NCBI GenBank assembly: GCA_964020105.1
Contig: OZ026535.1
Coordinates: 1,240,001 to 1,304,000, forward strand
DNA: 64,000 nt
From: G964020105 sp964020105
GTDB taxonomy: Bacteria; Pseudomonadota; Alphaproteobacteria; WRAU01; Hepatincolaceae
Reading direction: 5' to 3'
The translations under genes and the position numbers were made by a program. Positions 17,601 to 26,456 of this stretch are shown piece by piece. The notes under the pieces are model-generated. The model made no database searches and was not told where the DNA came from. It worked only from the letters and a program-made list of their open reading frames with translations. Positions within the stretch are counted from its first letter, which is position 1. Each line of letters starts with the position of its first letter.

Positions 17601-19649
17601 ATGTCAAATTTGGGTGATACGGTTGTATCTGATATTATAACTGTAATTAATAAGACTGGTATCCATGCAAGACCAGCGGCAAAAGTGTTTCAAACTGCAA
17701 ATAAATTCAAATCCAAACTAGAGATACGTAAAGGAGAAAAAAGTGCTAATGCAAAAAGCATAGTTGCTATTCTTGGGTTAGGTTGTAAGTTTCAAGATGA
17801 AGTGCAGATAATTGCAACTGGAGATGATGCTAAGGCTGCAATTGAAGCTCTTATAAAAGAATTTAAGGATGGTCTTGGTGAGGGGAATGCTCATATCTCT
17901 CCTAGCAATAAGGTAGAAAAAATATCATCTCAAGTTAAGTCTGTAATTAAAGATTTCAAAGAAGAGGTATCTCTAGATGGTGTATTGGCTAGTCCTGGAT
18001 TAGTAATTGGCAAATCATTTATTTTGATGGACAAAGAGATCGAGGTAGTTGAGGAAGCTAGTAACAAGGACGATGAATTAAATCTTTTAGCAATCAATAT
18101 AGGGAAAACCAAGCAGGCTTTACTTGAAGATATTACAAAAGCGAAAGAACTTAAGCAAAACACTAAAGTAGAAATTTTTTCTGCTCATTTAGAAATAATG
18201 AATGATCAAAGTTTAGTAGATTTTGCTAAGGAAGTTATTAGCAAAGGGAAGAGTGCAGGATTTGCTTGGAAAGCATCCATAAGGAATGCGATAGAGATAT
18301 TAAAATCGACTAACAATACGCTTTTAATGGAAAGAACGGCAGATTTAAAAGATTTAGAAAGAAGAGTATTGCAATTTATATTAAAAATAAAGGTTACACT
18401 TGAAGATTATCCAGAGAATACAATAATATTGGCAAAGGATTTGGTTCCCTCTGACGTTACAAATTTCAGTAGCAATGTTAAGGGAGTTGTATTAAGCTTA
18501 GGCTCTTCAACCTCGCACGTATCATTAATTTTAAGGAATGTTGGGACTGTTGCATTGGTAGCGGTTGGTGAATCTATTTTACATATTGCCAATAATACTG
18601 ATTTAATTTTAGATAGTGAAGAAGGCAAACTTATTGTTAATCCTGATAGCAAGAAACTAAACAATATGAGAATTAAGTTAGAAGAGCAAGAGAAGATACG
18701 TCATAAAAATATGCTTGCTGCAAAAGATTCTGCTATTACAACGGATGGAGAAAAAGTTGTTGTCAAGGGCAACGTATCAAATGCTAAGGAGGCTGGGAAA
18801 GCTTTAGATCTTGGAGCTGAGGGCATAGGTCTTTTAAGGAGTGAATTTTTATTTTTCAACTCTGCCACTGAGCCTTCTGTAGAAGAGCAACACAATCTTT
18901 ATCAGCACGCACTGGACGCTATGCATGGAGGTAGCATTACCCTTAGGACTCTTGACGTTGGAGGAGATAAGCCACTAAGTTTTGTAGAGATAGGACATGA
19001 GGAGAATCCTATTATGGGGCTAAGGGGGGTAAGAAATTATTTTAGTAACAAGGAAGTATTTTTGAATCAACTGAGGGCAATCTTAAGGGTTAAGCCTTTA
19101 ATGCTTTGTAAAATTATGATTCCTATGGTAGCAGAAGTTTCAGAAATAGTTGATATAAAAAAAATGATACAAGAAGAAATAACTAAGCTTGGAGTTAAAG
19201 ACAGGGTTGAAATTGGGACTATGATAGAGGTTCCATCCAGCGCGATTTTGGCTGATAAGATTGCAAAATATGTTGATTTTTTATCAATTGGCACTAATGA
19301 TTTAGCGCAATATACATTAGCCATGGATAGAGGGAATCCGAAATTAACCGCAAGACTTAATAATCTTAATCCGGCATTACTAAGGCTTATCAAGATGACG
19401 GTTGAGGGTGGTAAGAAACATAATAAGCCAGTATCTGTGTGTGGAGCTATGGCATCAGAGGTTAGATCTATTCCTATTTTGCTTGGATTGGGGGTTATGG
19501 AGTTATCGACGTCAATGCGTTCAATTCCTGATGTTAAAGCATTAATTAGGACATTAGACTATAAGAAGTGTGTTAAGGTGGCTGATATTGCCTTAAGTAT
19601 GGAGACTTCAGAAGAGGTGATAGAGTTGGTTAAAAAAGAATTTTTTTAA
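17601..19649 (+). CDS. HPr-Enzyme I fusion phosphotransferase
   Basis: General PTS energy-coupling protein: autophosphorylates from PEP and carries the phosphate to EIIA. In 682 residues, an HPr domain (about 10-95) with the active His22 in TGIHARPAA and Ser53 at the regulatory position is fused to Enzyme I. Enzyme I shows LASPGLVIGKSF, the phosphohistidine H306 in GSSTSHVSL, GAEGIGLLRSEFLF, and the PEP-site region with VSIGTNDLAQYTLAMDR and the Cys of PVSVCGAMAS. It lacks the N-terminal GAF domain of the nitrogen PTS protein PtsP, so a sugar-PTS role is likely. It lies between EIIA and nagE. Confidence 0.95.
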   Translation: MSNLGDTVVSDIITVINKTGIHARPAAKVFQTANKFKSKLEIRKGEKSANAKSIVAILGLGCKFQDEVQIIATGDDAKAAIEALIKEFKDGLGEGNAHISPSNKVEKISSQVKSVIKDFKEEVSLDGVLASPGLVIGKSFILMDKEIEVVEEASNKDDELNLLAINIGKTKQALLEDITKAKELKQNTKVEIFSAHLEIMNDQSLVDFAKEVISKGKSAGFAWKASIRNAIEILKSTNNTLLMERTADLKDLERRVLQFILKIKVTLEDYPENTIILAKDLVPSDVTNFSSNVKGVVLSLGSSTSHVSLILRNVGTVALVAVGESILHIANNTDLILDSEEGKLIVNPDSKKLNNMRIKLEEQEKIRHKNMLAAKDSAITTDGEKVVVKGNVSNAKEAGKALDLGAEGIGLLRSEFLFFNSATEPSVEEQHNLYQHALDAMHGGSITLRTLDVGGDKPLSFVEIGHEENPIMGLRGVRNYFSNKEVFLNQLRAILRVKPLMLCKIMIPMVAEVSEIVDIKKMIQEEITKLGVKDRVEIGTMIEVPSSAILADKIAKYVDFLSIGTNDLAQYTLAMDRGNPKLTARLNNLNPALLRLIKMTVEGGKKHNKPVSVCGAMASEVRSIPILLGLGVMELSTSMRSIPDVKALIRTLDYKKCVKVADIALSMETSEEVIELVKKEFF

Positions 19650-19670
19650 GCAGTACAATGGGGGTATAGG

Positions 19671-21062
19671 ATGTTGAGGATAGTTGGTACTTTTTTTATA
19701 AAGCTTGGCAGGTCTTTAATGTTACCAATTGCGGTATTGCCGATTGCTGGCATACTGCTAAGAATTGGACAAACTGATGTCTTAGACATAGCTTTTATAT
19801 CTGCTGCTGGAGAGGCTGTTTTTTCTAATTTACCGGTGATATTTGCCATGGGGTTGGCTATTGGTTTTGCAAATGATAATCATGGTTCTGCGGCATTAGC
19901 AGCATTTGTTGGGCACGCCATATTGATTGGCTCTTTAAAGATTCTCTTACCCAAGGCTGAGATGGGAGTTTTATCTGGAATAATAATTGGTACTGCTGCT
20001 GGTTTACTTTATAATCGTTATAAAAGCATTCAATTTCCTACTTATTTAGCTTTTTTTGGTGGGACTCGCTTTATTCCCATTATAACTGGAGTGGTGGCAA
20101 TATTATTGTCATTTGTCTTATCTTTTGTCTGGCCTCCTATTGGTGGAGCAATTCAATCCCTTGGTGATTGGATTATTAATTCAGGAAATATTGGGTTATT
20201 TTTCTATGGTGTTGCCAACAGATTACTTATTCCATTGGGATTACATCACATTATAAATTCTTTGGTGTGGTTTCAGTTTGGTGATTATAGTGTTATAGAG
20301 AATGGAGTTAGCGTTGTTAAGCATGGTGATTTATGGCGATTTTTTGCTGGAGATCAATCTGCTGGAGCTTTTATGACTGGATTTTTTCCTACGGTTATGT
20401 TTGGTTCACTTGGCATTGCGGTGGCGTTAATACTTTTGGCGAAAGTAGAGAATAGAGCTATGGTAACTGGATTAATGCTCTCAGCTTTTCTAACTGCGTT
20501 TATTACTGGCATTTCGGAGCCGCTTGAGTTCAGTTTCATGTTTGTTGCTTTTCCACTGTACGTTATTCATGCTATTTTAACAGGTAGTGCTTTGGTGATA
20601 ATGAATATTCTGGATGTTAAGCTTGGCTTTACTTTTTCCGCTGGAGCATTTGATTATGTGCTATCTTACGGACTTGGTAGGAATGGCTGGTTACTTATTC
20701 CAGTTGGATTAGTTTATGCTGTGGTATATTTTCTAATTTTTTATTTTTATATCAGATTATTAGATATAAAAACTGTTGGTAGAGAGGAAGTTTTGTTTGA
20801 TAAGGAATCTACAGAGCCTAGAAATGAAGAAGGAGTTGCGCAATTGTACCTAAATGCTCTAGGAGGTAAGGAAAATATAATCAAGCTTGCTCATTGCACC
20901 ACACGCTTAAGGATTGAAACTAAAAATAATGAAATAGTTAGTGAATCTGTATTGAAATCTCTTGGTGCTAAGGGAGTGGTTAAGGTGAAGGGGAACTTAC
21001 AGGTTGTAATAGGGCCTGAGGTTGAGCTATTAGCTGAAAAAATCAGAAAGCTTATTAAGTAA
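19671..21062 (+). CDS. nagE: N-acetylglucosamine-specific PTS permease EIICB
   Basis: Inner-membrane PTS transporter that imports and phosphorylates GlcNAc. The 463 residues comprise an EIIC domain with about ten membrane segments (MLPIAVLPIAGILLRIG at the N terminus, GISEPLEFSFMF as the conserved sugar-binding loop, and LLIPLGLHHIINSLVWF) and a C-terminal EIIB domain from about 385 with phosphocysteine Cys409 in AHCTTRLR. The EIIA domain present in E. coli NagE is missing and is encoded separately upstream. Specificity for GlcNAc rather than glucose is supported by nagB and nagA immediately downstream. Confidence 0.94.
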   Translation: MLRIVGTFFIKLGRSLMLPIAVLPIAGILLRIGQTDVLDIAFISAAGEAVFSNLPVIFAMGLAIGFANDNHGSAALAAFVGHAILIGSLKILLPKAEMGVLSGIIIGTAAGLLYNRYKSIQFPTYLAFFGGTRFIPIITGVVAILLSFVLSFVWPPIGGAIQSLGDWIINSGNIGLFFYGVANRLLIPLGLHHIINSLVWFQFGDYSVIENGVSVVKHGDLWRFFAGDQSAGAFMTGFFPTVMFGSLGIAVALILLAKVENRAMVTGLMLSAFLTAFITGISEPLEFSFMFVAFPLYVIHAILTGSALVIMNILDVKLGFTFSAGAFDYVLSYGLGRNGWLLIPVGLVYAVVYFLIFYFYIRLLDIKTVGREEVLFDKESTEPRNEEGVAQLYLNALGGKENIIKLAHCTTRLRIETKNNEIVSESVLKSLGAKGVVKVKGNLQVVIGPEVELLAEKIRKLIK

Positions 21063-21071
21063 GGAAGTAAC

Positions 21072-21887
21072 ATGCGATTAATTATCACAAAAGATGTTGG
21101 ACTGTGGGCTGCAACTTACACAAAGGAGCTAATTAACAAGTATAAAGTAAGCAATAGGAAAGATTTTGTGCTTGGTTTGCCCACTGGAGGCACTGCAGTT
21201 AGTTTATATAGACATTTAGTTAAGTATTATGATGCTAAAGAGGTAAGTTTCCAAAATGTTACAACTTTTAATATGGATGAATATATAGGTTTAGCAAGGG
21301 ATCATAAGGAAAGCTATTGGACTTTCATGCATGAAAATCTGTTTAATCACGTTGATATGGACAGTAAGAAAATCAATATTCCCGATGGTAACGCTAAAGA
21401 TATAAAGGGATTTTGTAAAGAATATGAAGAAAAAATTGTGCAGTCTGGTGGAATTAATCTGTTCATTGGTGGCGTTGGCGAGAATGGACACATTGCATTT
21501 AACGAACCTTACTCTTCGCTATCGTCTTTAACGCGGGATAAAGAGCTTAATAAGAATACAATTCTTGCTAACTCTAGATTTTTTGACGGAGATGTTTCAT
21601 TAGTACCGAAAGCTGCGATTACGGTTGGGGCACAAACTTTGCTAGATTCTAAGGAAGTGCTTATTATGATTAGTGGTCATAGGAAAGCGTTAGCTTTGCA
21701 TAACTGCTTAGAGGGAGCAGTATCACATTTGTGGCCTGTATCTGTTTTACAGTTTCACAGGAAAGCTATAATTGTTGCTGATGAAGATGCTTGTGTTGAG
21801 CTAAAAGTGAAAACTTATCGTTATTTTAAGGAATTGGAGGATGAGTATTCACATATAGAAAATTCATCCAATTGGATCAAGGGTTAA
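21072..21887 (+). CDS. nagB: Glucosamine-6-phosphate deaminase
   Basis: Converts glucosamine-6-phosphate to fructose-6-phosphate and ammonia. The 271-residue protein shows LGLPTGGTAVSLYRHL, FNMDEYIGL (general base Asp), the GGVGENGHIAFNEPYSS active-site loop with the ring-opening His, and the lid/anomeric region VLIMISGHRKALALHNCLEGAVSHLWPVS in two parts. The Asp adjacent to that His in E. coli is Asn here, as in many Gram-positive NagB enzymes. It starts 9 bases after nagE with an AAGGAAG ribosome binding site. Confidence 0.97.
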   Translation: MRLIITKDVGLWAATYTKELINKYKVSNRKDFVLGLPTGGTAVSLYRHLVKYYDAKEVSFQNVTTFNMDEYIGLARDHKESYWTFMHENLFNHVDMDSKKINIPDGNAKDIKGFCKEYEEKIVQSGGINLFIGGVGENGHIAFNEPYSSLSSLTRDKELNKNTILANSRFFDGDVSLVPKAAITVGAQTLLDSKEVLIMISGHRKALALHNCLEGAVSHLWPVSVLQFHRKAIIVADEDACVELKVKTYRYFKELEDEYSHIENSSNWIKG

Positions 21888-21908
21888 GAACTGTAAGGAG
21901 AGCTATTT

Positions 21909-23060
21909 ATGAAGCTAAGTAGATATGCAATAGTAGGAGCAAAAATATTCACAGGTGATGTTTTTATTAAATCTAAGGCAGTTGTTATTTGTGGAGACAC
22001 TATAGAAGACATTGTTGATATCGCCACTTTAGGTGATATCAAGCAAATTGATTGTAGTAATAAAATAATAGCACCTGGGTTTATAGATTTACAACTAAAT
22101 GGTTGTGGTGGTGTACTTTTTAATGATAATATAAGCGAAGCAACACTATCAACCATGCACGCTACAAATTTAAAATTTGGTACCACAAGCTTTTTACCAA
22201 CACTGATAACTGCGCCGCAAGAAGATATTATCTCAGCCATTAAAGTTGCATCAGCTTATCATCGAAAGTACTGCAATAGTGTTATTGGAGTTCATATTGA
22301 GGGTCCATATATTTCGAAGATAAAAAAAGGAATTCATAATCCTATTCATATGCATGAAATCCCCGAGGAAATAATTGATTTTCTAATTGAGAGTAATAAA
22401 AATATTCCTATTAAAATTACGATGGCACCGGAGGAGAACTCTTTAGATAAGATTAGAAGGTTGGCCTTGGGAGGAGTTAAAATATCAATTGGCCATAGTA
22501 ACGCTGATTACGCTACTGCAGCAGCAGGAATTAATAGCGGAATTAGGATGGCTACTCATTTATTTAATGCGATGTCTGCCATGAAGGGGCGTTCTCCCAA
22601 TGTTGTTGGAGCTGTTTTAAACTCTGATATTTACGCTGGTATAATAGCTGATGGTTATCATGTTGATTTTAATTCCATTAAAATAGCAAAAAAGCTTAAA
22701 GGTGATAAGCTTTTCATAGTGACTGACGCTGTAACCCCTATGGGAAGCGATATGAAAGAGTTTAAGTTTGCTGATCAAACTATTTACGTTGTTGATGGCA
22801 AATGTGTTAATAGTGCAGGAACTTTAGCTGGTGCTAACATTGATATGATGAGCTCTGTAAGGAATATAGCCGAGTATGTTGGTATAGGGCTTGAAGAGGC
22901 TTTAAGGATGGCAAGTTTATATCCAGCAAAAGCAATGGGAGTAGATTTTAATCTTGGTAGAATAGCCAAAGGATTTATTGCTAATTTAGTAGTTTTTGAT
23001 GATAAATATATGGTTAAAAAAACCATTGATAATGGTGTAATACATAATATAAATGATTAA
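21909..23060 (+). CDS. nagA: N-acetylglucosamine-6-phosphate deacetylase
   Basis: Amidohydrolase that removes acetate from GlcNAc-6-phosphate, giving the NagB substrate. The 383-residue product contains APGFIDLQLNGCGGVLFND, the metal-binding Glu in GVHIEGPYIS, ISIGHSNADY and MATHLFNAM (metal histidines), IIADGYHVD, and the catalytic Asp in FIVTDAVTPMG. AAGGAG precedes the ATG, 21 bases after nagB. The last 8 bases overlap the next gene. Together with NagE and NagB it completes GlcNAc catabolism. Confidence 0.97.
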   Translation: MKLSRYAIVGAKIFTGDVFIKSKAVVICGDTIEDIVDIATLGDIKQIDCSNKIIAPGFIDLQLNGCGGVLFNDNISEATLSTMHATNLKFGTTSFLPTLITAPQEDIISAIKVASAYHRKYCNSVIGVHIEGPYISKIKKGIHNPIHMHEIPEEIIDFLIESNKNIPIKITMAPEENSLDKIRRLALGGVKISIGHSNADYATAAAGINSGIRMATHLFNAMSAMKGRSPNVVGAVLNSDIYAGIIADGYHVDFNSIKIAKKLKGDKLFIVTDAVTPMGSDMKEFKFADQTIYVVDGKCVNSAGTLAGANIDMMSSVRNIAEYVGIGLEEALRMASLYPAKAMGVDFNLGRIAKGFIANLVVFDDKYMVKKTIDNGVIHNIND

Positions 23061-23895
23061 TTTTCAACCAAAAAATCTTTTTGTTTTTGATATTGAAACC
23101 GTAGCTGATAATGAAAGCGCTGTTAATCTGCTGGGTGAGGAGTATAGTGGCAAATCCCTTGCTGAGCAGAGGGAAGGATTGCATAAATATCATTTAGAGA
23201 TCACAGAGGGTAAGAATGCTTTTTTAAGACAACCATTTCATAAAATTGTTGCCATAAGCTTTTTAAGAGCCAGCTTAGAGTACACAGCAGAAGGTAGGGA
23301 AGTTGTAACATTACAAGAGGTGAGGTCTGGAGGCAGTATCAATTCTTCTGAGAAAGACCTAATTAAGGGGTTTTTCCATGCAATAGACAAATTTAAACCT
23401 AGACTAGTAAGTTTTAACGGTAAAACTTTTGATTTACCAGTATTAAAGTATCGAGCAATGAAGTATGGAATAAGTTCTGAAGTATTTCATTTATCTGGTA
23501 ACAAGTATGAGGGATATAATCATAGATACGCACTCAATTGGCACTGTGACTTAATTGATGCATTATCAGATTTTGGCTCTTCTGCTCGCATAAAGCTTAA
23601 TGAGGTTTGCGCTGTTCTTGGTATAGCAGGGAAATTAGGTACTGATGGCTCACAAGTTGAAGAATTATATGACAATAATCAATTACAAGATATAAGAAAC
23701 TACTGCGAAACAGACGTTATAAACACATATCTTGTTTATCTAAGGTATGCTTTGCATACTGGCAAATTAAATATTAACAATTATAATCGGGCTATTGATG
23801 ATATAGCACTATTTTTATCAAGCTCCTCAGAAAATCACTTTGTTGAGTACTATCAGCAATGGGGAAAAGCTAACGGTGGTAAATTTAATTTATAA
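23053..23895 (+). CDS. Predicted PolB-like DEDDy 3'-5' exonuclease
   Basis: A 280-residue stand-alone exonuclease-fold protein. The DEDD residues can be placed: D13 and E15 in VFDIETV, D127 in FNGKTFDLPVL, and D221 in the YCETD (Tyr217...Asp221) motif, which marks the DEDDy subtype. This matches the predicted PolB-like exonuclease family rather than RNase T or DnaQ. Function is probably DNA repair or nucleotide turnover, without direct evidence. It overlaps nagA by 8 bases and so is translated as the last gene of the GlcNAc operon, perhaps by chance fusion of transcripts. Confidence 0.8.
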   Translation: MINFQPKNLFVFDIETVADNESAVNLLGEEYSGKSLAEQREGLHKYHLEITEGKNAFLRQPFHKIVAISFLRASLEYTAEGREVVTLQEVRSGGSINSSEKDLIKGFFHAIDKFKPRLVSFNGKTFDLPVLKYRAMKYGISSEVFHLSGNKYEGYNHRYALNWHCDLIDALSDFGSSARIKLNEVCAVLGIAGKLGTDGSQVEELYDNNQLQDIRNYCETDVINTYLVYLRYALHTGKLNINNYNRAIDDIALFLSSSSENHFVEYYQQWGKANGGKFNL

Positions 23896-24204
23896 ATCAC
23901 CCAAGAAGATAATAACTTGATCTTCCAAAAAACCAGCACCCTACACCTTATTAGCATATCTCTAAAGATGAAGAACCATTTACCCTATTGTTCTTTTTCA
24001 TAACAAAGGCATTCGATTAATTAAATGACACTACCCTTCTTGTTTATCAGTAAAGGAATAATTTAATCCATTTGCACCCCTATCTTATTTAGCTCTGCCA
24101 ATTTCTTTCACAATAATTTAATATCAGTATTTTTTCTTTTCTTCAGCAATTATATGCCTGAGGGAACTAAGTTTTTATTATAATTAATATTCAAAGGTTT
24201 TAAG
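23896..24204. other. 309-base non-coding stretch after the nag operon
   Basis: No open frame of useful length, RNA fold or strong terminator is seen. Short stretches on the minus strand look like codons interrupted by stops (about 24060-24140), consistent with a decayed gene, but too little is left to name a family. Confidence 0.3.
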
Positions 24205-24782
24205 ATGTCAAAAAAGTTAAATACTATAAGATATATAATCATAAAAAAATAAACCGAATTGATTGTGGAGATATTTTAGCAAAGTATAATAATGCTAATA
24301 AAGGAAATTCAAGAAATGCCTTTATAGCGCTAAGCTTTCTTGGTTTTATTGATAGTGAAAATGTGCCTACAATGAAAGGGCTAGAATTGGTAAGATTTGA
24401 TTTTGCAAATTTTTGTTCCACAATTATTTTTGAGTACTATAAACCTTTCATTAATTAAGTTTTCAGAGGTTTTGATTTTATACAAAAACAAAAAAATACT
24501 TGCAATTTAAAAAATATAAGCAATATAGAAATTGCTAATATAATTCGTGGATTTTATAATAATAAAGATATTTATTATTTGACAGAATCTAACGGAAGAT
24601 ATATATCAAGTTGGCTAAATAGTCTAAGAGATGACATTGGTTGTATTAATTTTAAACCAAAAAAACAAACAAAAGAAATTATAATTAATAACAATCCAAT
24701 ATATTCAAAAGAGTATATAACAAAGTTTATTAGAGAGAATGTAGTAATAGATTATCTAAATAAGTACTTATCTGAATATTGA
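24205..24782 (+). pseudogene. Decayed gene, possibly winged-helix DUF5343-like
   Basis: An ATG at 24205 with AAAGG upstream opens a frame that reaches a stop in 16 codons at a run of seven A (24243-24249). Adding one A would continue the frame into clearly protein-like sequence (DILAKYNNANKGNSRNAF, IALSFLGFIDSENVPTMKG) up to an in-frame TAA at 24456-24458. The same frame then remains open, without another stop, to 24782. So one gene of about 192 codons appears broken by one frameshift and one nonsense codon. The IALSFLGFID..PT segment is faintly like DUF5343-type winged-helix proteins. The shift lies in a homopolymer and could be a sequencing error; the TAA less so. Confidence 0.55.
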
Positions 24783-25016
24783 TAGTTGTACTACTAATGT
24801 ATTTATCTCCACGCTTAATTCCCTCAAGCGTATAGTTGCCTAATTTTTTTCAAGGAAATGAGCCCCGCCTCCCCTACCCCTCTTTTGTACAAGTTCTCTT
24901 TGCAAGCTCACTTATCTATAACCTTAATCAGGCAAAAGATAGTCCAACATAAACTTCCCCATCTTGCTTATAAATAGAAAATCTAGTGGAGGTGGTTTCT
25001 AGAAGTAGTATAAAGA
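24783..25016. other. Intergenic region with a short coding-like fragment on the minus strand
   Basis: Mostly featureless. On the minus strand about 24928-25030 read as TTSTRFSIYKQDGEVYVG.. before a TGA, directly after the stop of the gene at 25017 but in another frame. It looks like the tail of a lost or fused gene. No family is assigned. Confidence 0.25.
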
Positions 25017-25544
25017 TTAACCCTGACAGTTTATATTTTCGGCTTTTTTCCTATCAAAAGATTTCTTATCAAGAAAGATTTTTTGTAAAATCTCATCTTT
25101 ATTAATTTTATCATCAACTAATACTTTATTATAAACATTCTTGATAGTATCAGAAGAGTTTAAAGCCCTTATGAACCCTAGATATGAGATGCCTAATTTA
25201 TCTTTATACACTTTACTAACTATTTGCTTATCTTCTTCCGCAAGAGCAATATATTCAGTTTGCAGTTTATCTAGATATCCAATTAAAAACTCTCCAACTG
25301 ATTCTTTAGTTGCTGGATATCCAGCAACTAAAAACTGATAGACGTCGATAACCTGTATGTCTATCATCATTGAAGCCAGGTAAGAGTAAAAAACATAAAT
25401 TTCATATAGATTTTTTTTATCTAGCCCAGAATCTTCAGACATTAAGATGATATTACTTGCTCTTTCTTCTTGCTGGGTATAATTTGTACAAGCAACAGCT
25501 AGGGAAGAATTAAATAATAATAATAAGCATAAAAATTTTCGCAA
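25017..25544 (-). CDS. Hypothetical secreted protein
   Basis: A 175-residue protein with a clear signal peptide (MRKFLCLLLLFNSSLAVACT, cleavage near Ala17-Ala19; the Cys at 19 could alternatively be a lipidation site, though the preceding residues AVAC fit only loosely). The rest is mostly helical and polar and I do not recognise a family. Codons for LVAGYPATK coincide with an exact 28-base DNA palindrome. AGGAGG precedes the ATG at 25544. The gene lies in a small accessory patch between a pseudogene and gloB. Confidence 0.65.
   Translation of the reverse strand: MRKFLCLLLLFNSSLAVACTNYTQQEERASNIILMSEDSGLDKKNLYEIYVFYSYLASMMIDIQVIDVYQFLVAGYPATKESVGEFLIGYLDKLQTEYIALAEEDKQIVSKVYKDKLGISYLGFIRALNSSDTIKNVYNKVLVDDKINKDEILQKIFLDKKSFDRKKAENINCQG
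25305..25332. repeat. Exact 28-bp palindrome inside a coding gene
   Basis: TTTAGTTGCTGGAT followed directly by its reverse complement, with no mismatch and no spacer. It lies wholly inside the secreted-protein gene and encodes LVAGYPATK. It could be a regulatory operator, a replication-derived snap-back duplication, or a tiny palindromic insertion. Confidence 0.75.
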
Positions 25545-25629
25545 AACAAAGTCCTCCTATAAGTTTTGTTTATTATTTTTAGCCCCCAGTTTCCATGATT
25601 TATAATGCTTAAAAATTACCCCTAAAAAA

Positions 25630-26391
25630 TTAACCGCCTACGAGTTTTGTTTTATTATTTTTAAGTTCTCGTAAAAAAGTAAAAAAAGACACGCTATCAA
25701 TATTATGATTTTGCATAACATGATATTTAAAATCCTCATTATATAAATTCAAGAAAGGATTACAACTGAATTCAAACTCTAAGGTAGTTGGTAAAGTTAC
25801 GTCATTTTCCACAATGAATTTTTCCCTGTTACCTAAATCAAAAAAACCTAGTGCCTTTGCAAAGCTTAGGTTAGCTTTTGTATACTCATGGGAAGGGAAA
25901 ATAAGAGTATCTTTAGGAAAAGTTTTTAAAATAGAAAATGATTTAACCATTTCACCAGGATTTCCTTCAAAAACTCTGCCACACCCTAAAGAAAATAGAA
26001 AATCACCAACAAAAAGCAATTTACTGTCCTCGAAAAAATATATTACATGATCAACACAATGACCAGGCGTAGCAAAAACTTTTATCTTATTACCTAAAAG
26101 ATTAATTTCACAATCAGGAAGAACTGCCAAATCAACTTTGGGTAGTCTATCAATATAATTGCCATTGCCTACAATGGCAGCTCCTGTTTCATTGCTAAGT
26201 TCTTCAAGACCTCCCACATGATCCTGATGGGAATGAGTAACTAATATATATTTTAATGATAAATCCTTTTCTTTTAACAAATCCACTATAGGAGACACTT
26301 CTCCACAATCGATAACTATAGCTTCTTTATTATCATTATATATTATCCAAGAATAGTTATCCTTCAGTATCTTAGTAAAAGTCCATTGCAT
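25630..26391 (-). CDS. gloB: Hydroxyacylglutathione hydrolase (glyoxalase II)
   Basis: Metallo-beta-lactamase-fold enzyme that hydrolyses S-lactoylglutathione in methylglyoxal detoxification. The 253-residue product has THSHQDHVGG (metal motif), FATPGHCVDHVIYFF, LFVGDFLFSLGCGRVFEG with the bridging Asp, and FPSHEYTKANLSFA near residue 165. The C-terminal helical substrate-binding domain is present. Presence of gshB in the same window means its glutathione substrate can be made. It stands between the secreted protein and the divergent chorismate-mutase-like gene. Confidence 0.95.
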   Translation of the reverse strand: MQWTFTKILKDNYSWIIYNDNKEAIVIDCGEVSPIVDLLKEKDLSLKYILVTHSHQDHVGGLEELSNETGAAIVGNGNYIDRLPKVDLAVLPDCEINLLGNKIKVFATPGHCVDHVIYFFEDSKLLFVGDFLFSLGCGRVFEGNPGEMVKSFSILKTFPKDTLIFPSHEYTKANLSFAKALGFFDLGNREKFIVENDVTLPTTLEFEFSCNPFLNLYNEDFKYHVMQNHNIDSVSFFTFLRELKNNKTKLVGG

Positions 26392-26456
26392 TCAGTCTTC
26401 CTCTAGTTTAAACTATAAATTACAAAGCACGTCCATAGTAACAAGTATAATTGAAA

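Noticed and set aside
21480..21500. Asn in place of the Asp beside the ring-opening His of NagB, thought to signal inactivity
   Set aside because: Asn at this place is common in Gram-positive NagB enzymes as I recall them, so it is not evidence of loss of function.
24239..24421. A 60-codon minus-strand frame in the accessory patch
   Set aside because: The plus strand of the same stretch reads as protein-like sequence of the decayed gene; the minus frame has no recognisable features.
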